Below are positions 11,187-21,646 of a DNA stretch of 64,000 nucleotides, piece by piece. Source of the stretch: Viscum album (lineage: Eukaryota > Streptophyta > Magnoliopsida > Santalales > Viscaceae). Position 1 is the stretch's first letter. The number at the start of each line of letters is the position of its first letter. A program made the translations under genes and the position numbers. The notes under the pieces are model-generated. The model had not been told where the DNA came from and ran no database searches. It worked only from the letters and a program-made list of their open reading frames with translations. Location: NCBI GenBank assembly GCA_963277665.1, contig OY728125.1, positions 1,719,400,889 through 1,719,464,888 of the forward strand. Direction: 5' to 3'.

Positions 11187-11347
11187 TGTTGTACCTCTCG
11201 TACCCCTCGTGGTTTAATTTTCATGATCACAATCACTCTCTTATTTATCTAATCTTGTTTTAAGTGTTTTTTGATAGGCAAAAGGTTGCCAAGGAATTGG
11301 GCCAAGAAAGAAAAAGCCATGAAAGCAAAAATGGACTGATTTCAGTC

Positions 11348-11604
11348 CACCGGCCAACCGGTGTCCCATCACCGCCCAGCCGGTGGAACCCAGACAGAAG
11401 GGAAACCTACTGTCTCACCATCGGCCAACCGGTGGCCTCCTCACCGGCCAGCCGGTGGAACCCAGACAGAAGGGATGCTACTGTCTCAGCACCGGCCAAC
11501 CGGTGGCCTCCTCACTGGCCAGCCGGTGGTGCCCGGGCAGAAGGACTCTCCCTTTTCCAAAGCACCGGTCAACCGGTGGCCATGCACCGGTCAGCCGGTG
11601 GAGC
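11348..11604 (+). repeat. Array of four ~71-bp units with CCGG palindromes in the LTR U3
   Basis: Units begin at 11348, 11419, 11490 and 11563 (spacing 71, 71 and 73 bp). Each holds two palindromes, an 'A-A' form (CACCGGCCAACCGGTG) and an 'A-G' form (CACCGGCCAGCCGGTGG), about 26 bp apart. The first three units are followed by a spacer such as AACCCAGACAGAAGGGA. There are eight palindromes in all. They lie 115-370 bp upstream of the TATA box, the position of U3 enhancer repeats in plant LTRs. Confidence 0.88.
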
Positions 11605-11650
11605 CAGTCAAACTAGCCGTTGGGCTTTGACCAGATTTGTCCACTTGACT

Positions 11651-11692
11651 CCCAACGGCTCCGAAGGCCTCTCCAACGGCTCCGAAGACCCC
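11651..11692 (+). repeat. Short duplication AACGGCTCCGAAG
   Basis: AACGGCTCCGAAG occurs twice, 23 bp apart, between the palindrome array and the TATA box of the solo LTR. It could be a further U3 element; nothing shows function. Confidence 0.6.
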
Positions 11693-11718
11693 CAAAGGCC
11701 ATTTGAGGGTTCCCCCTC

Positions 11719-11726
11719 TATAAATA
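11719..11726 (+). promoter_or_regulatory. TATA box of the solo LTR
   Basis: TATAAATA preceded by a C-rich stretch, about 530 bp into the LTR. Transcription would begin about 30 bp downstream, dividing U3 from R. Confidence 0.7.
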
Positions 11727-12103
11727 AAGGACTAGGAAGCCCCAGAAACGTAAGTAAGCCCACGGGAACATTTTTCAATCATTTGGCGAACCTCCGGCGG
11801 ATTCCTTCAAGGAACCTCAATTGCTCCAACCCACTTCCACATCCAAGGAGCACCACCATAGAAGCTTGGGAGTGCTCTTCATCAACTCCAATCAATCCAT
11901 TGGCGCCCAAGACTTCTCCTCTTTACGGTTTTTATTGTTTTATTATTTTGAGCATCAATTTGGGTTTGTGCCTACAAACCCCTCTTTCTCTCATCTTCCT
12001 TTTGTTTGGGTTTTTACACCACCTTCAAGGTGTGAAGAGGTTAGTCAAGCCTTCCCTTTAAAAGGCTTGAGTCATAGGTGAGCTAGCCTTCACCTGTAAG
12101 AAG

Positions 12104-12222
12104 GCTAGTGGGTTCTTGCTCAACCATTAAAAGCAAGCTGTAATAGGTTCTAGACTACCTTAAAGTCTAGTGGGTTTCTTGCTAAAACCATTAAAAAGCA
12201 AGCGGTAGTAAATCTCTCAACG
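12104..12222 (+). repeat. Two ~63-bp tandem units in LTR R/U5
   Basis: CTAGTGGGTTCTTGCT, then ACCATTAAAAGCAAGC, begins at 12104. A close copy (CTAGTGGGTTTCTTGCT, then ACCATTAAAAAGCAAGC) begins at 12167. Each unit contains CTTGCT and AGCAAG, which can pair as a small stem. Confidence 0.8.
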
Positions 12223-12395
12223 GTTGAGTTGGGAGCGGAGACGTAGGCTTTGGTTTAAGCCGAACTCTGTTATCAAGTTTTGTGTCTTGCCTCTTTTATT
12301 TCCGCTGCACCTTTAACTTTGTTTTAAATTATTAATTATTTTTTAAAAGGCAATTCACACCCCCCCCCCCTCTTGCCATCACTCTCTGCCCAACA

Positions 12396-12400
12396 TGAAG
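12396..12400. repeat. Target-site duplication TGAAG, right copy
   Basis: Exact 5-bp copy of 11182-11186, immediately outside the CA end of the solo LTR. Gypsy gag homology continues on both sides. Confidence 0.85.
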
Positions 12401-12887
12401 ATCATCAGTCTCCACAATGATGAACTAAAATGATAATAGAACAAACAAAAAATGACTTCCCGTCCTAAAATAGATCCTGATGGCAGACATCTATACCAAA
12501 CTAAGGCTTTCCGTGTCAGATTATGAATGAAATACCTCAGTTAGTTACCTCCTATGGATCTTGAGGTCCCATAATCGGCCCACGTCTGGATACAAAGTGT
12601 GTGAGATGTTTTTAGGGTCACGTGTTCAATCAAAGGTGGAAAATGTGGGGTGTATGAAGTTGGTTGGATGTGGAGTATCATCCACCCATTAGAAATATGG
12701 ATTCCTTTTAGGCTTCATGGGTTTGCGCTACCCTTCTATGGATTCCATTAGAGTATCATGAGATTCAATGGTGGTAGGTAACTCTGGGGGCCCTGCTTTC
12801 TGAGCCACCTCCTATCCATAGAGAGATGGTGGGAATGAGGAGGTGGTCCCACAATCGTCTTCCGATGATACTTGATTCACCCTATGA

Positions 12888-13960
12888 TTGAATGATTTTC
12901 CTGAAGAGGGAGAGGCTATTTCTATAATAGAGGGAAGTCCCGAACATTTTCAGGATTCTCATTTTTGTAAAATGACTATCAAGATCTGGAGCCAATATGA
13001 TGCTCAGATACCATTCATGCTGGTGGATCATCTATTGGAGGGAGAATATTCATATTTGGATGTAGATGACACCGAGTAGGAATATTTTTTAAGAGTAAAT
13101 CCTCATAAAGTTGCCAGAGAGGTCATATTTTACTCTCAGAATGTGAAAAGTGTTCCTTTGTTGATGGAAACAAAGATGGTATCAGGGCTTTTCCTTTTTG
13201 TATTCCAGTATTCCACTAAGGAGGTGGCAACCCATTGTTCAATAGTGCCAATTTTTTAGGCTTTATTTGGTTCTGAGTGGATGAAATCTCAATTGGTGAA
13301 TCCAAATAACCCTCCTCCTAAGGTACATGTTCTACGTTGTGGTCCTCTGTGTTTGCATCTTAATAAATGTATGTTATGTTGATAGTGAAGACATTTAAAA
13401 TGGCATATCAGGGAATGGTTGTGGGGCCATTACAGTCTATGTAACAATATAATTAATCCCAACTTCACGGAGGGTCGTTATTCGAACTCATGGCCTTGTT
13501 GGTCCATTTTGGCTTTTGACCCCAATGGGCTTTGATTTCCTTTTATGTATGCTCCTCCCATTTATGCCTACGAACAATGACTTTGAGGGAGATTCTGGTC
13601 ATGATTGTTGAGCATGACCCAACCAATAGAGTTTTGTCATATGTTTGGAGGTATAGGTGGGATACTAACTATTGATTTCATCCACTCATCTTGGAGAAGA
13701 CTGATTCCAAATGTGGTGATGATGATGAGGAAAATTCAAAGAGCCCTATGGGGTGGGGTTCATTTGGTGCTTCCACTAGCACTAATTGGTCTTGTTATTG
13801 AGGATCAGATGGCTTCATTGTGGGACTTGATGATTCCTGGGACTGACATAAAGATATAAATTCCCCCATCCTAGTAGGGTGGGGTGACCTAGAATCATCG
13901 ATGATGTCTCTAGGATCCTCTTGGGAATCAATGAACCTAGTGATGGTGATTAATATATAG
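12888..13960 (+). pseudogene. Unassigned coding fossil, + strand
   Basis: I do not recognise this protein. From 12888 one frame reads KMTIKIWSQYDAQIPFMLVD, then HLLEGEYSYLDVDD, FLRVNPHKVAREVIFYSQN and SVPLLMETKMVSGLFLFVF, and continues through KWHIREWLWGHYSLCNNI and WPCWSILAFDPNGL to about 13600. It has about eight stops, three of them adjacent at 13380. After a frame change it continues from 13601 (HDPTNRVLSYVWRYRWDTNY) through an acidic stretch GDDDEEN and ends near 13960, with three TGA stops. Stops are far rarer than expected by chance in such AT-rich DNA, and Trp and acidic residues cluster as in real proteins. It lies directly upstream of gypsy gag but on the opposite strand. It could be an antisense ORF of the element or a captured host gene. 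Confidence 0.45.
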
Positions 13961-15399
13961 ATGTCCCCAGCCCATCGGTTTGGTGTTCACCTATGGTTGT
14001 CAAGGGTATATACTAAATCCTCTCGGGGATTTAAAACCCAAGGGTTGGAGGTTTTAGTATATATTATCTAGTCTAGGGGGCCTAGTCTGCTCTTAAACGA
14101 CTACTATGGCAGCTACTACTACAATCTGGGTGATGTGGCATAGCGTTTCCTGTGTGGGTGGTGGGTATGATGGCATCCCATGGTGAGAATTATTCCTTAT
14201 TGGATGTTGTCCGATTGATGAAAACATTGATTTCATTTTTCATAATTTCCTCATATTATATTTATGGGACGATTTTCAAGTCCTTTTGGCAATACTCTCT
14301 CAATTTATGTGGTTTCTAGGAACCGTTAAAGAGGGGGAATTCTGTTGTAGTGAACAACTTGCCTGAGCATTACTAGGTCCCATGATTTTTCTGGAGTCTA
14401 TAACATTCCAAGATTTCGTGTATGAGAGGTTCTACTATTATATGGGATTAAAAAGTGTAATTATTTATACATTCCCCATCCTCAAATATAGATTCATTAC
14501 ATGGCTTCAATGATCAACTGTCGATGCGTTGAAATGAAATGGCAGCAAGTGTGTTGCAGATTTGTAGAGTGCTTTTCCCTTTTTAGATCTTGGTCCATAA
14601 GGATAGTAGATATGTCGAGCGAGAAACTGATTATATTGATTTTCTAAAGGTGAAACTCATATCTTGGATAAGGTAGATATCAATCCTTTAGTAACTAATA
14701 ATTAACCCATAAAGTTTGTCATGGGTAAGGAATCCACTCCTTTTCTAGCTCACCTAGGATCTTATAGATATAAGTATCAAGGGGCCAGAACATTATGCAG
14801 AGGTTTCTTCGAGATAAATCTCTCCATATATTAATGTTGAAATCCACTACATTATTTGTAAACACCAAAATCCATTCATACAATAGAATATGGCTCTGAT
14901 GGTCGTCTGCTGATGGGAGTGGAGTGTTACAGGAAGTTTATGGGGAATTTTATATCATTGGAATGGGTGTTTCAGTAATCCTTCAATATGAATGTGTTAG
15001 AGTTTGGATCACCTATATATATAGATATGCCCAGAAAAAGTAGTGATTCCTTTCCCATGTGAGATATCATCGTGGGGAGGTTTACCACGGTGGATGTTAG
15101 GAGTAGACTCCCTGTGATCCATCTCCACACTACCACAAGGTGAACTATCATGGTAATGAACATCTTCTACTTTCACTTCTATAGAAGAGTCGATGGAATC
15201 TTGTGGTGTTTAGAATTAGTCTCAAATGAGCCCAAGGATATCAGCATTGAGTATACTAAGAATATGTTCCTTGCTCTATGTCATGGCCATAATATACTGA
15301 CCTCTCTTTTGTGATTGTAAAGGAATATGAACCAGTTGTGTGATGGTTTCCAGAACCTATATTTAATAACAGGGTTCATTAAGATTATGATCCCACTAA

Positions 15400-16620
15400 T
15401 GAGAAGCTATTGTAATATGAAAATAAGTTTTCTCATTATCAGTAGGGATATAATCTTTTCCTAAGGCATGTTCCATTCTACCTTTGTGAACCTCACTCAA
15501 GATGGTTGTATGATCCCAATTATGAGATTCGAGGATATGTCAATGGTCTCTATTCGATGAAGTATGAGCCTACCCCATGGAATTTTCTACTCTAACCTAT
15601 TGTACCCCAGTTAAAACAATAATATGAGCCTAGTATGAATATAAATCCCCTTTCAAATATGATGACATAACTCTGGAATGGGAGAATAAATTTGAGCCTC
15701 CTACTATAGTGCCTTAAAATAATGCTTGCAAAGTCATTCATTAGAGGAAGTAGAGATATGTGACTTTCTTCCACAATCTGCTGGAGTATTCCATGCAGAT
15801 TGATTTCAAGAAATATGAGCCTATCCTAAGGCTTCATCCATTCTCACATGGTTAACCTCAACCATAATGGGGATATATACTGGATCCTAGGAATTTGTAG
15901 TATGAAGTTGGATGTTTTCATCATGAATATAATCATGTCTCGAGGATTGTGACCCTCTCAAATTGTGATCCATAGCCATAACTGGGGTATGAGACTGATC
16001 TTGGGCCTTTCGAATATGCTATAGTACTTTTTCAACATGTGTGCTCCTATCCTGAGGCATGTGCCACTCTCACTTGGTGAGCCCCAGTTGGAACAAGAGT
16101 AAGAGCCTAGTATGATTCCTCGCCCATTAAAAAAATATGTCATTAATCCACATGGGTGGGATCAAGAATCTATGCTTGCTATAGGAAAACCACTAGTTCA
16201 CGATGATCAGAGTGTTGAGTTTCCCTAGCTGTAGGTATATAAGTATGATCATGTCCATTTATCTCTAACTGTGTTAGAATATTCCGTCGGATCTCTATAG
16301 TTATTGCTAAATATATTGGCATTTCAGCTAGGTGTGTGTCGAGATATAAGTCTACACGTTATTTTTCTCCATTATCTGTTGACATATATCTTTTATTTAA
16401 GAATGGATATGAAACCACTTTTTTCCTCCTCGTGAGATCGGAGTATGTCGATTGTAATCATATGTGGGAGTAGGAGTATGAACCTATACCATGATTACTA
16501 CGGGAATATTCCCATCGACTTGTTCAATTGTAGTAGGGCCATGAACCTTCTTTCTAGTTCCGACTAGAGTATGTCAGTACGCATCCTCTGTAGGAGTGGG
16601 GATATGAGACCTCTCCTATA
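15400..16620 (+). repeat. Degenerate tandem array, ~115-bp period, TATGAGCCTATCC core
   Basis: Related blocks of the form TATGAGCCTATCCTAAGGC, then ATTCTCAC, TGGTGAACC and AGTTGGAACAATAATATGAG occur near 15455, 15565, 15692, 15814, 16041, 16470 and 16600. The clearest pair are the copies at 15814 and 16041. Divergence between units is high and some steps are about 230 bp, suggesting two-unit higher-order spacing. Confidence 0.6.
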
Positions 16621-18179
16621 TATCCAACACCTTCCTCCTCTGATGATTATTCTATGTAACCCGTGAATGGGTATCAGCGGTGGTTGTGAGTCAGATGGTA
16701 TCCTCATCAGGTGACTGATCGGTACTGACAGGGTGGTTTTGGTGATATAGGTTAGCAGGTTCCATCCTAAAAAACACATGAATCGAAAGGGATCCATATT
16801 CGGCCTCCTGTTCCAATGTCATCATATATGGAAGTTGGAAGTTCTTACAATCAGGGGATAAGCTTATGATGTGGTTGGTCATTGCGATAAGGGATACTGC
16901 CATAGTAGCAGCCTTTGGCGAGTGACGGAGAATCACCAGCTTCCATGCATGGAGAATCACATGGGAAGCATCGATTTTTAGGATCATTCCATGTTGTTGG
17001 TATTCTCAAACCATCATATTCACCACCTTCTATTGTATCTTTCTAGTATGTGAGATTGATTTTTGACCCATGGGGTCCACATCGGAAGATGAGTTACTGA
17101 AACAAATGCTTGATGATGAAGGCATTTCCTTGGGTTGGGATTCTATTGATGAGAGAAATATATACAATAACACAGATAAGAAGGAACAAGGGTACCAATT
17201 AGTTCTATATTGTAGGCATGAAAATTCTCAATCAAATTTGAAAGGTTAACAAAATTTTCCTGAATTACCATTCTGACTATTCTACTCATGTGAGTATGTC
17301 AACATGAGGATGGACTTATAAAAATACTAGTTTATGCTAGTCATACTGCATTTTTTGTATATATGGTTTCCAAATAAATGTGTCCTGAGAGATTAACATC
17401 GATCATATCAGTGTTGTATTCATGCAGGGAGAAAGCAACACTTCTCGACAGATTATAACCCAATCATTTTTATTTACATAGATTTATGTTGTGTTCGGAA
17501 TTATTGATTTTTTGGGTTTCGACGTAGATGTGGGATGGGTTCCCCCTTTGATGGTTGGATTGAGGGGTATTTTAAGTACTAGATCAATGGAATTAATTGT
17601 TTTTACTATCTATTACCTATACCATAGAAACTCCCAATGGTTCCCTAATCCATTAGAGGGTACGAACATTCTTTCCATTGTTCTGTGGTAATCTACGTTT
17701 TTAGGTCCATTTACTCCAAGGGACGTGCATTGGTTGAAAGGATGGGAGGTCGGGCTCATCATACTTTTTGGGGGGGATTTATTTCATATTATGAGACTCT
17801 CTTATAGATTTAATATATGTTTTTGAGTCCATTCTCAGTCCTGATAAGGGAATGATTACCCTAAAGAAATTACTATAGGTTAACTATATTTCATATGAAA
17901 AATAATGGTATCTCTTTAGTGAATCCATATGTATGTATTTAGTGATCTTCATCAGTCACCAGTAATAGTTAGTTCTTATATAATTAAGCCATACAACAAA
18001 GTGCTTCAGAGCATGCTTCCATGAAAGGAGGCAGTTAATATTTAGAGGAGGGGACTGAGCCATTATGAGTCATCATATGTATCCTGATTATTATCAAAAT
18101 CAAACCCCAAGTAGTTCATTCATTCCTTGCAGTTTAATGTCATGAATAAAGGAAATATCTTCAGGTACTAAGACACCAG

Positions 18180-18960
18180 ATATTTGATCTCGGTCCCAAA
18201 GGGGGTGTCCCACGTATCCCAGTTATATTGACAATAATAGTTTCTTTAGTTTATTCTTGTGGGTTTTATTCATTGGGGGTTCCCATGTCATTTTAAAGAC
18301 TAATAGTAAATTTTATATGATTACTGAAACTCCTTATGCTCATGTGGGCTATAATTGGTGTGAGAAACAAGGGGTGTATAATGAAAATTTGAATACTCAT
18401 GATGCATGAATTATTCACTAGGATATCCTTGAAATGATTTTTCACAAGACTCATGTCTCAGGGAGACATCATACATATCCATGTTATTACAGGAATCAGA
18501 TTCATCATAGTTTGGTGGGTTTCATAGTTTGACGAATGATGGTTAAAGGTGATCATATCCTAGGTCTAATTGAGTTATTCTTCTTGAGAGGTCAGAGTTG
18601 TGGAAGGATTTATACCAAAATGGGTGTTTTATTTGAGCTTGGGCATTAGGAAGGAGACCTACATATCTTGGTTATGGCCAGAATTAGAGTTACCAAATTG
18701 TGGTTTGTGTTGGGGATTAATCATTGAGGTTTCCTTTAAACAATGTGGGGGTTTAATAGTGTATATGATATGATAATTTCTAGGAATATGGGACTATGAT
18801 TATAGGGTTTCCATGCATTCACAATATGGATCTCGAGCCTTGGGGAGAGGTATCCCATGTATCCTATATATGTCATGAATCAAAGTCATCATAGTTCCCT
18901 TTATGTCAGGGCTTACGAATTGAGCCTTACCAATATTTGGGGAATACACATGGAATCATC
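18180..18960 (+). repeat. Degenerate tandem array, ~190-260 bp period
   Basis: A block with TCTCGAGCCTTGGGGAGAGG, then ATCCCATGTATCCTATATAT and TCATCATAGT at 18831 has weaker relatives starting near 18187, 18450 and 18635. The copies share the 'CCCA(T/C)GTATCC' and 'ATCATAGT' words in the same order. Confidence 0.45.
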
Positions 18961-19034
18961 ACTATATTCGAGGCTTACACACTGTGGAATGACAATACTA
19001 TCATGGCCTAGGACATTCTATTTACATGACCTTC

Positions 19035-19500
19035 CTGTCTGAAGGGTGTGGTATAACCCAGTCAGCATGTCCTAGGATCCATCACATAACCTAGCATGAC
19101 ACTTATTAAGGGTGTCACATGATTCATTGTTTCATTGTGTGAGGGGTGTCATGTTTCTTGACAGACACGTCTAGGAGACATTATGATACTTGGCCGACAA
19201 GTTTGAAGGGAGTCACGAGTCCTACCCGACTTGCCCAGAGGGTGTCACAAGAGCTTGGTTATCAGGTCCAGACACTTTTAGAAGACATGAATGAAAAAGG
19301 AAAACACTATTATATGAGTCAGGCGATATGTCTGATTGGTGTATCGTTTCCTACGTGAAAGACCCATAAGGTTTTGTGATATCAAAGTGGTGTCCATGGG
19401 GGAACCATGTGACTTGATCTATCGTGTCTGGATTATTTTACATATCCCAAAAGACATTCTGAAGGAGCGTCACATGATCCATATGGCTTGCCTTATTGTT
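19035..19500 (+). repeat. ~32-bp degenerate minisatellite, GAAGGGTGTCACATGATCC
   Basis: Units containing GGGTGTCACATGAT or close variants begin at about 19039, 19107, 19139, 19204, 19235 and 19461. Several steps are 31-33 bp or twice that. Many units also end in a GACTTG/GGCTTG word. Related words (GTGTCACTTGA, GATGTGTC, GGGTCTCACAGGG) continue sparsely to 20220. Confidence 0.5.
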
Positions 19501-20245
19501 TTCACGTGTCATTGTGAAAATCACATAAGGTCCAACTATCATGTCTTTCAATTAAGTCTTCCACCATGAATCTTGGTTCTATCCCTTTCATTGTGGAGGT
19601 GTAGAATAATTTAGTATCAGTTTCATTAAGTCTTGTGTGATCTAATGGGACCATAGTGTGTTTGTTATATAACCTACCAGAGATCCATTTTGTGATCTAT
19701 GAATGATCACACAATTTAATATATGCCTAGAACATGAATAATCATGCTTCCCACCAGTATATTACCTCACAAAAAGCTGGTTAGTCACTTGATCACTTTC
19801 TCTGAGAAATCAACTTCAAGAATTTCCTTCTTCCTGTAGTCGGTCCGAGTCCAACCATTTATTCATGTTGGAGTGGAGAATTTATAGGAATCACCACCGC
19901 TATTATTCAGTGCATTGTAAAATGTATCTACCATGATTCCATGCTAGAGTTAGGGAAGGGACTTGCCTCCATGAGTCTTCACGAGTCTCTGTCATGGACA
20001 AATCTAAGTGTGTCACTTGATTTTTAGCAAACCTGAGTCTCTTCAATGTACTCCTCCATTATTTGATTATATCTAATTAATGGGGACTTGTTTGATCATG
20101 AAGATGTGTCAAAAGGCTTCCACAGGGCCTTGTGGGACTTGTCTTAAGGTACCACGAGACAAGGATGGTTTGTCCAGGGGTCTCACAGGGCTGCATTGCA
20201 GACTTCCTCGAGTCCATCACATGTTTTTTAGTGACCATGAGTACC

Positions 20246-20640
20246 TTCCACCTCCTCCCTCTTTTATTTAATTTTTTATGTGACAATGGTTATGAATCTT
20301 GCAGGATTGCATGGGTCATGTTAAGGGTATATTATCTATTTTTTCAAGATGTGTCACCTTGCCAGTATGGGTTATATAGGGAGGCATGATAATTTCTTTG
20401 GACAAATCTATTCATTCATCCATAGTGCATAGAAGGATTTCCTAAACATAACTGGGGACATCAATGATGCGAGGATGAAAAACCAAAGGTCTTTCGAGTG
20501 ATGAGGTGGACATGTCGTTAAGGTCTCTTTCTGTATCGTGGGTCTCTAGGGGCATGTTGTATGTCTTTCAGTGTTGCAAACACCTCTCACCTCCTCCCAT
20601 TTATCTTCCTATTTTATCCAACAATGGTTCATAGGTATTG
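20246..20640 (+). repeat. Duplicated ~55-bp block, 338 bp apart
   Basis: At 20246-20300 a block with CCACCTCCTCCCTCTTTTAT and GACAATGGTTATGAATCT is matched at 20584-20640 by CTCACCTCCTCCCATTTAT and AACAATGGTTCATAGGTAT. It may be one period of a larger, decayed array. Confidence 0.5.
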
Positions 20641-21646
20641 TGAGTTTTCTTGGATATCATCAAGTAATTTTATTCTTCCCGTCATTGATGCATCACATGA
20701 ACTTTATGATTGATGAGGGCCTCCAACTTTTAATATCATTCATTATTTTTCTGAAAGTATTTCTAATGGGTTTTTAGTCACTTAATATGTGTGAGTGCAC
20801 CTCAAGATCAATATGGGATCTTGCGATGGTGTGTGTGCCTTGACTGGGATAGTCATCATGTTTTCCTATGGTGAATCACATGATCAGTGAAGATCACATG
20901 ATGACATGCAGATGTTCTCAGGGATAATTTCTCTATTGACATTGATGCACCACAAGTACATTGATGGGTCTCGTGATGAAATTCAGAATTTCTCATGGAA
21001 AATCACTTTTCTCTCCTTTAATATGTCACACGTTCATGGATGAAATATGTAACCTCTACAACTGAATATATTAAAAGTGGCATGAAGATTATCATGCATA
21101 CATTAATATTTCATGTGTGTGGTGTAGGCTTCCATTAAATCAGCATTGTTTATCGATCTCTAAATATTATTCATGTTCTGCTTTCATGGAACATCAAATA
21201 AATTCATTAGTACTTGATCATATTGATACATCGATTTTTTTTCCACTATTATAAACCTAACCAAGTATGAAAAAATTCAATCATCATTCAAGTTGGGGAA
21301 GGACAGTAATATGTTCATGTTTGGTGTTTTCATGATGGAATATGTAAACTAGGGGCATTTTCTCTTCATATGATAAGAAATGTGAAGCCAAATCAATCAT
21401 CAAGATGGTTATGCTCTGCCTTGCCACTCACATAATGGGTCATGTGATGCCTCAACTGCATTTCATGATACGGTACGTAGTGGATAAATTCTTCAAGTGA
21501 ATTTGAGAATGAGTCTTGCATGACCTTCTTCACATAACCCATATGGGGTTTGTGATGCACTTCTTTGCAAGGAAGCAAGATATCTCCATATTGGAGTGGT
21601 AGTAACCCCCAAAACTCGATCTCCCTTCAGTATTTATAGACGAAGT

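Larger units (their letters stand above)
11187..12395 (+). mobile_element. Complete solo LTR, Ty1/copia SIRE/Maximus-like
   Basis: The segment starts TGTTGTACCTCTCG and ends CTCTGCCCAACA, giving TGTTG/CAACA inverted ends. It is flanked on both sides by the 5-bp duplication TGAAG (11182-11186 and 12396-12400). Length is 1209 bp. A TATA box lies at 11719-11726. The 3' part has the CAATTCACACC, poly-C, TCTTGCC pattern that precedes the end of SIRE/Maximus-type copia LTRs. No internal element sequence remains, so it is a solo LTR left by recombination between two LTRs. It is much more GC- and CpG-rich than its surroundings, which suggests it is among the youngest insertions. A 265-codon open frame from 11264 to 12061 is a by-product of this composition and not a gene. 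Confidence 0.9.
5820..12800 (-). mobile_element. Ty3/gypsy retrotransposon, Tat-type, degraded, 3' end cut by CACTA
   Basis: Reading leftwards on the - strand the domains come in gypsy order: gag core (about 12800-12396 and 11186-10700), aspartic protease (about 9420), reverse transcriptase (about 8470-7850), RNase H (about 7330-7000) and integrase (about 6660-5820). Motif wording in the protease, RT and RNase H resembles the Tat group of plant gypsy elements. The element is interrupted twice. A CACTA element ends inside its integrase at 5819, and a solo LTR (11187-12395) sits inside gag. The 3' part of integrase and the 3' LTR are not in the window. No 5' LTR or primer-binding site was found to the right, so that boundary is open; 12800 marks only the last recognisable gag sequence. 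Confidence 0.82.
10700..12800 (-). pseudogene. Gypsy gag core, split by a solo LTR
   Basis: The retrotransposon gag core is visible upstream of the insertion: FIHNLTRKALVWYRCLPSGS at about 12530-12470, with the L-T...A-L-x-W-Y...L-P-x-x-S-I signature of this capsid-like domain. Before it lie HFPPLIEHVTLKTS and GRLWDLKIH, which fit the N-terminal part. The sequence is interrupted at 12396-11187 by an unrelated + strand LTR. It resumes as EKDGLLFYSK and KLLELYDESLMDEMQTPLI near 11160-11020, then degrades. Gag forms the particle that packages element RNA. Both halves have stops. No zinc knuckle was found downstream. Confidence 0.72.
13961..21646. other. Non-coding, repeat-rich interval between gypsy gag and the copia element
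   Basis: About 7.7 kb without a recognisable gene. Base composition is less AT-rich than the right half of the window. Short open segments occur on both strands, but none shows conserved motifs. The interval is dominated by degenerate tandem arrays (15400-16620, 18180-18960, 19035-19500, and a duplication at 20246/20584). Long 5' untranslated regions with tandem arrays are known in Tat/Ogre-type gypsy elements, so this may be the leader of the - strand gypsy element. No LTR or primer-binding site was found to confirm it. Confidence 0.5.

Noticed and set aside
11348..11604. CRISPR-like array
   Set aside because: Repeats are separated by similar, not unique, spacers and lie in the U3 of a plant LTR.
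11264..12061. 265-codon open frame as a gene
   Set aside because: It lies wholly inside the solo LTR, overlaps two other open frames across the palindrome array and has no domain. The openness follows from GC-rich repeats lacking stops.
15958..16987. Several - strand open frames of 60-98 codons
   Set aside because: They fall in or next to the degenerate tandem array, show no conserved motif and are not aligned with the gypsy gag frame.
13961..21646. Host gene in the 14-21 kb interval
   Set aside because: Short frames occur on both strands with frequent stops, and the interval is taken up by degenerate repeats. No exon with conserved protein wording was found.
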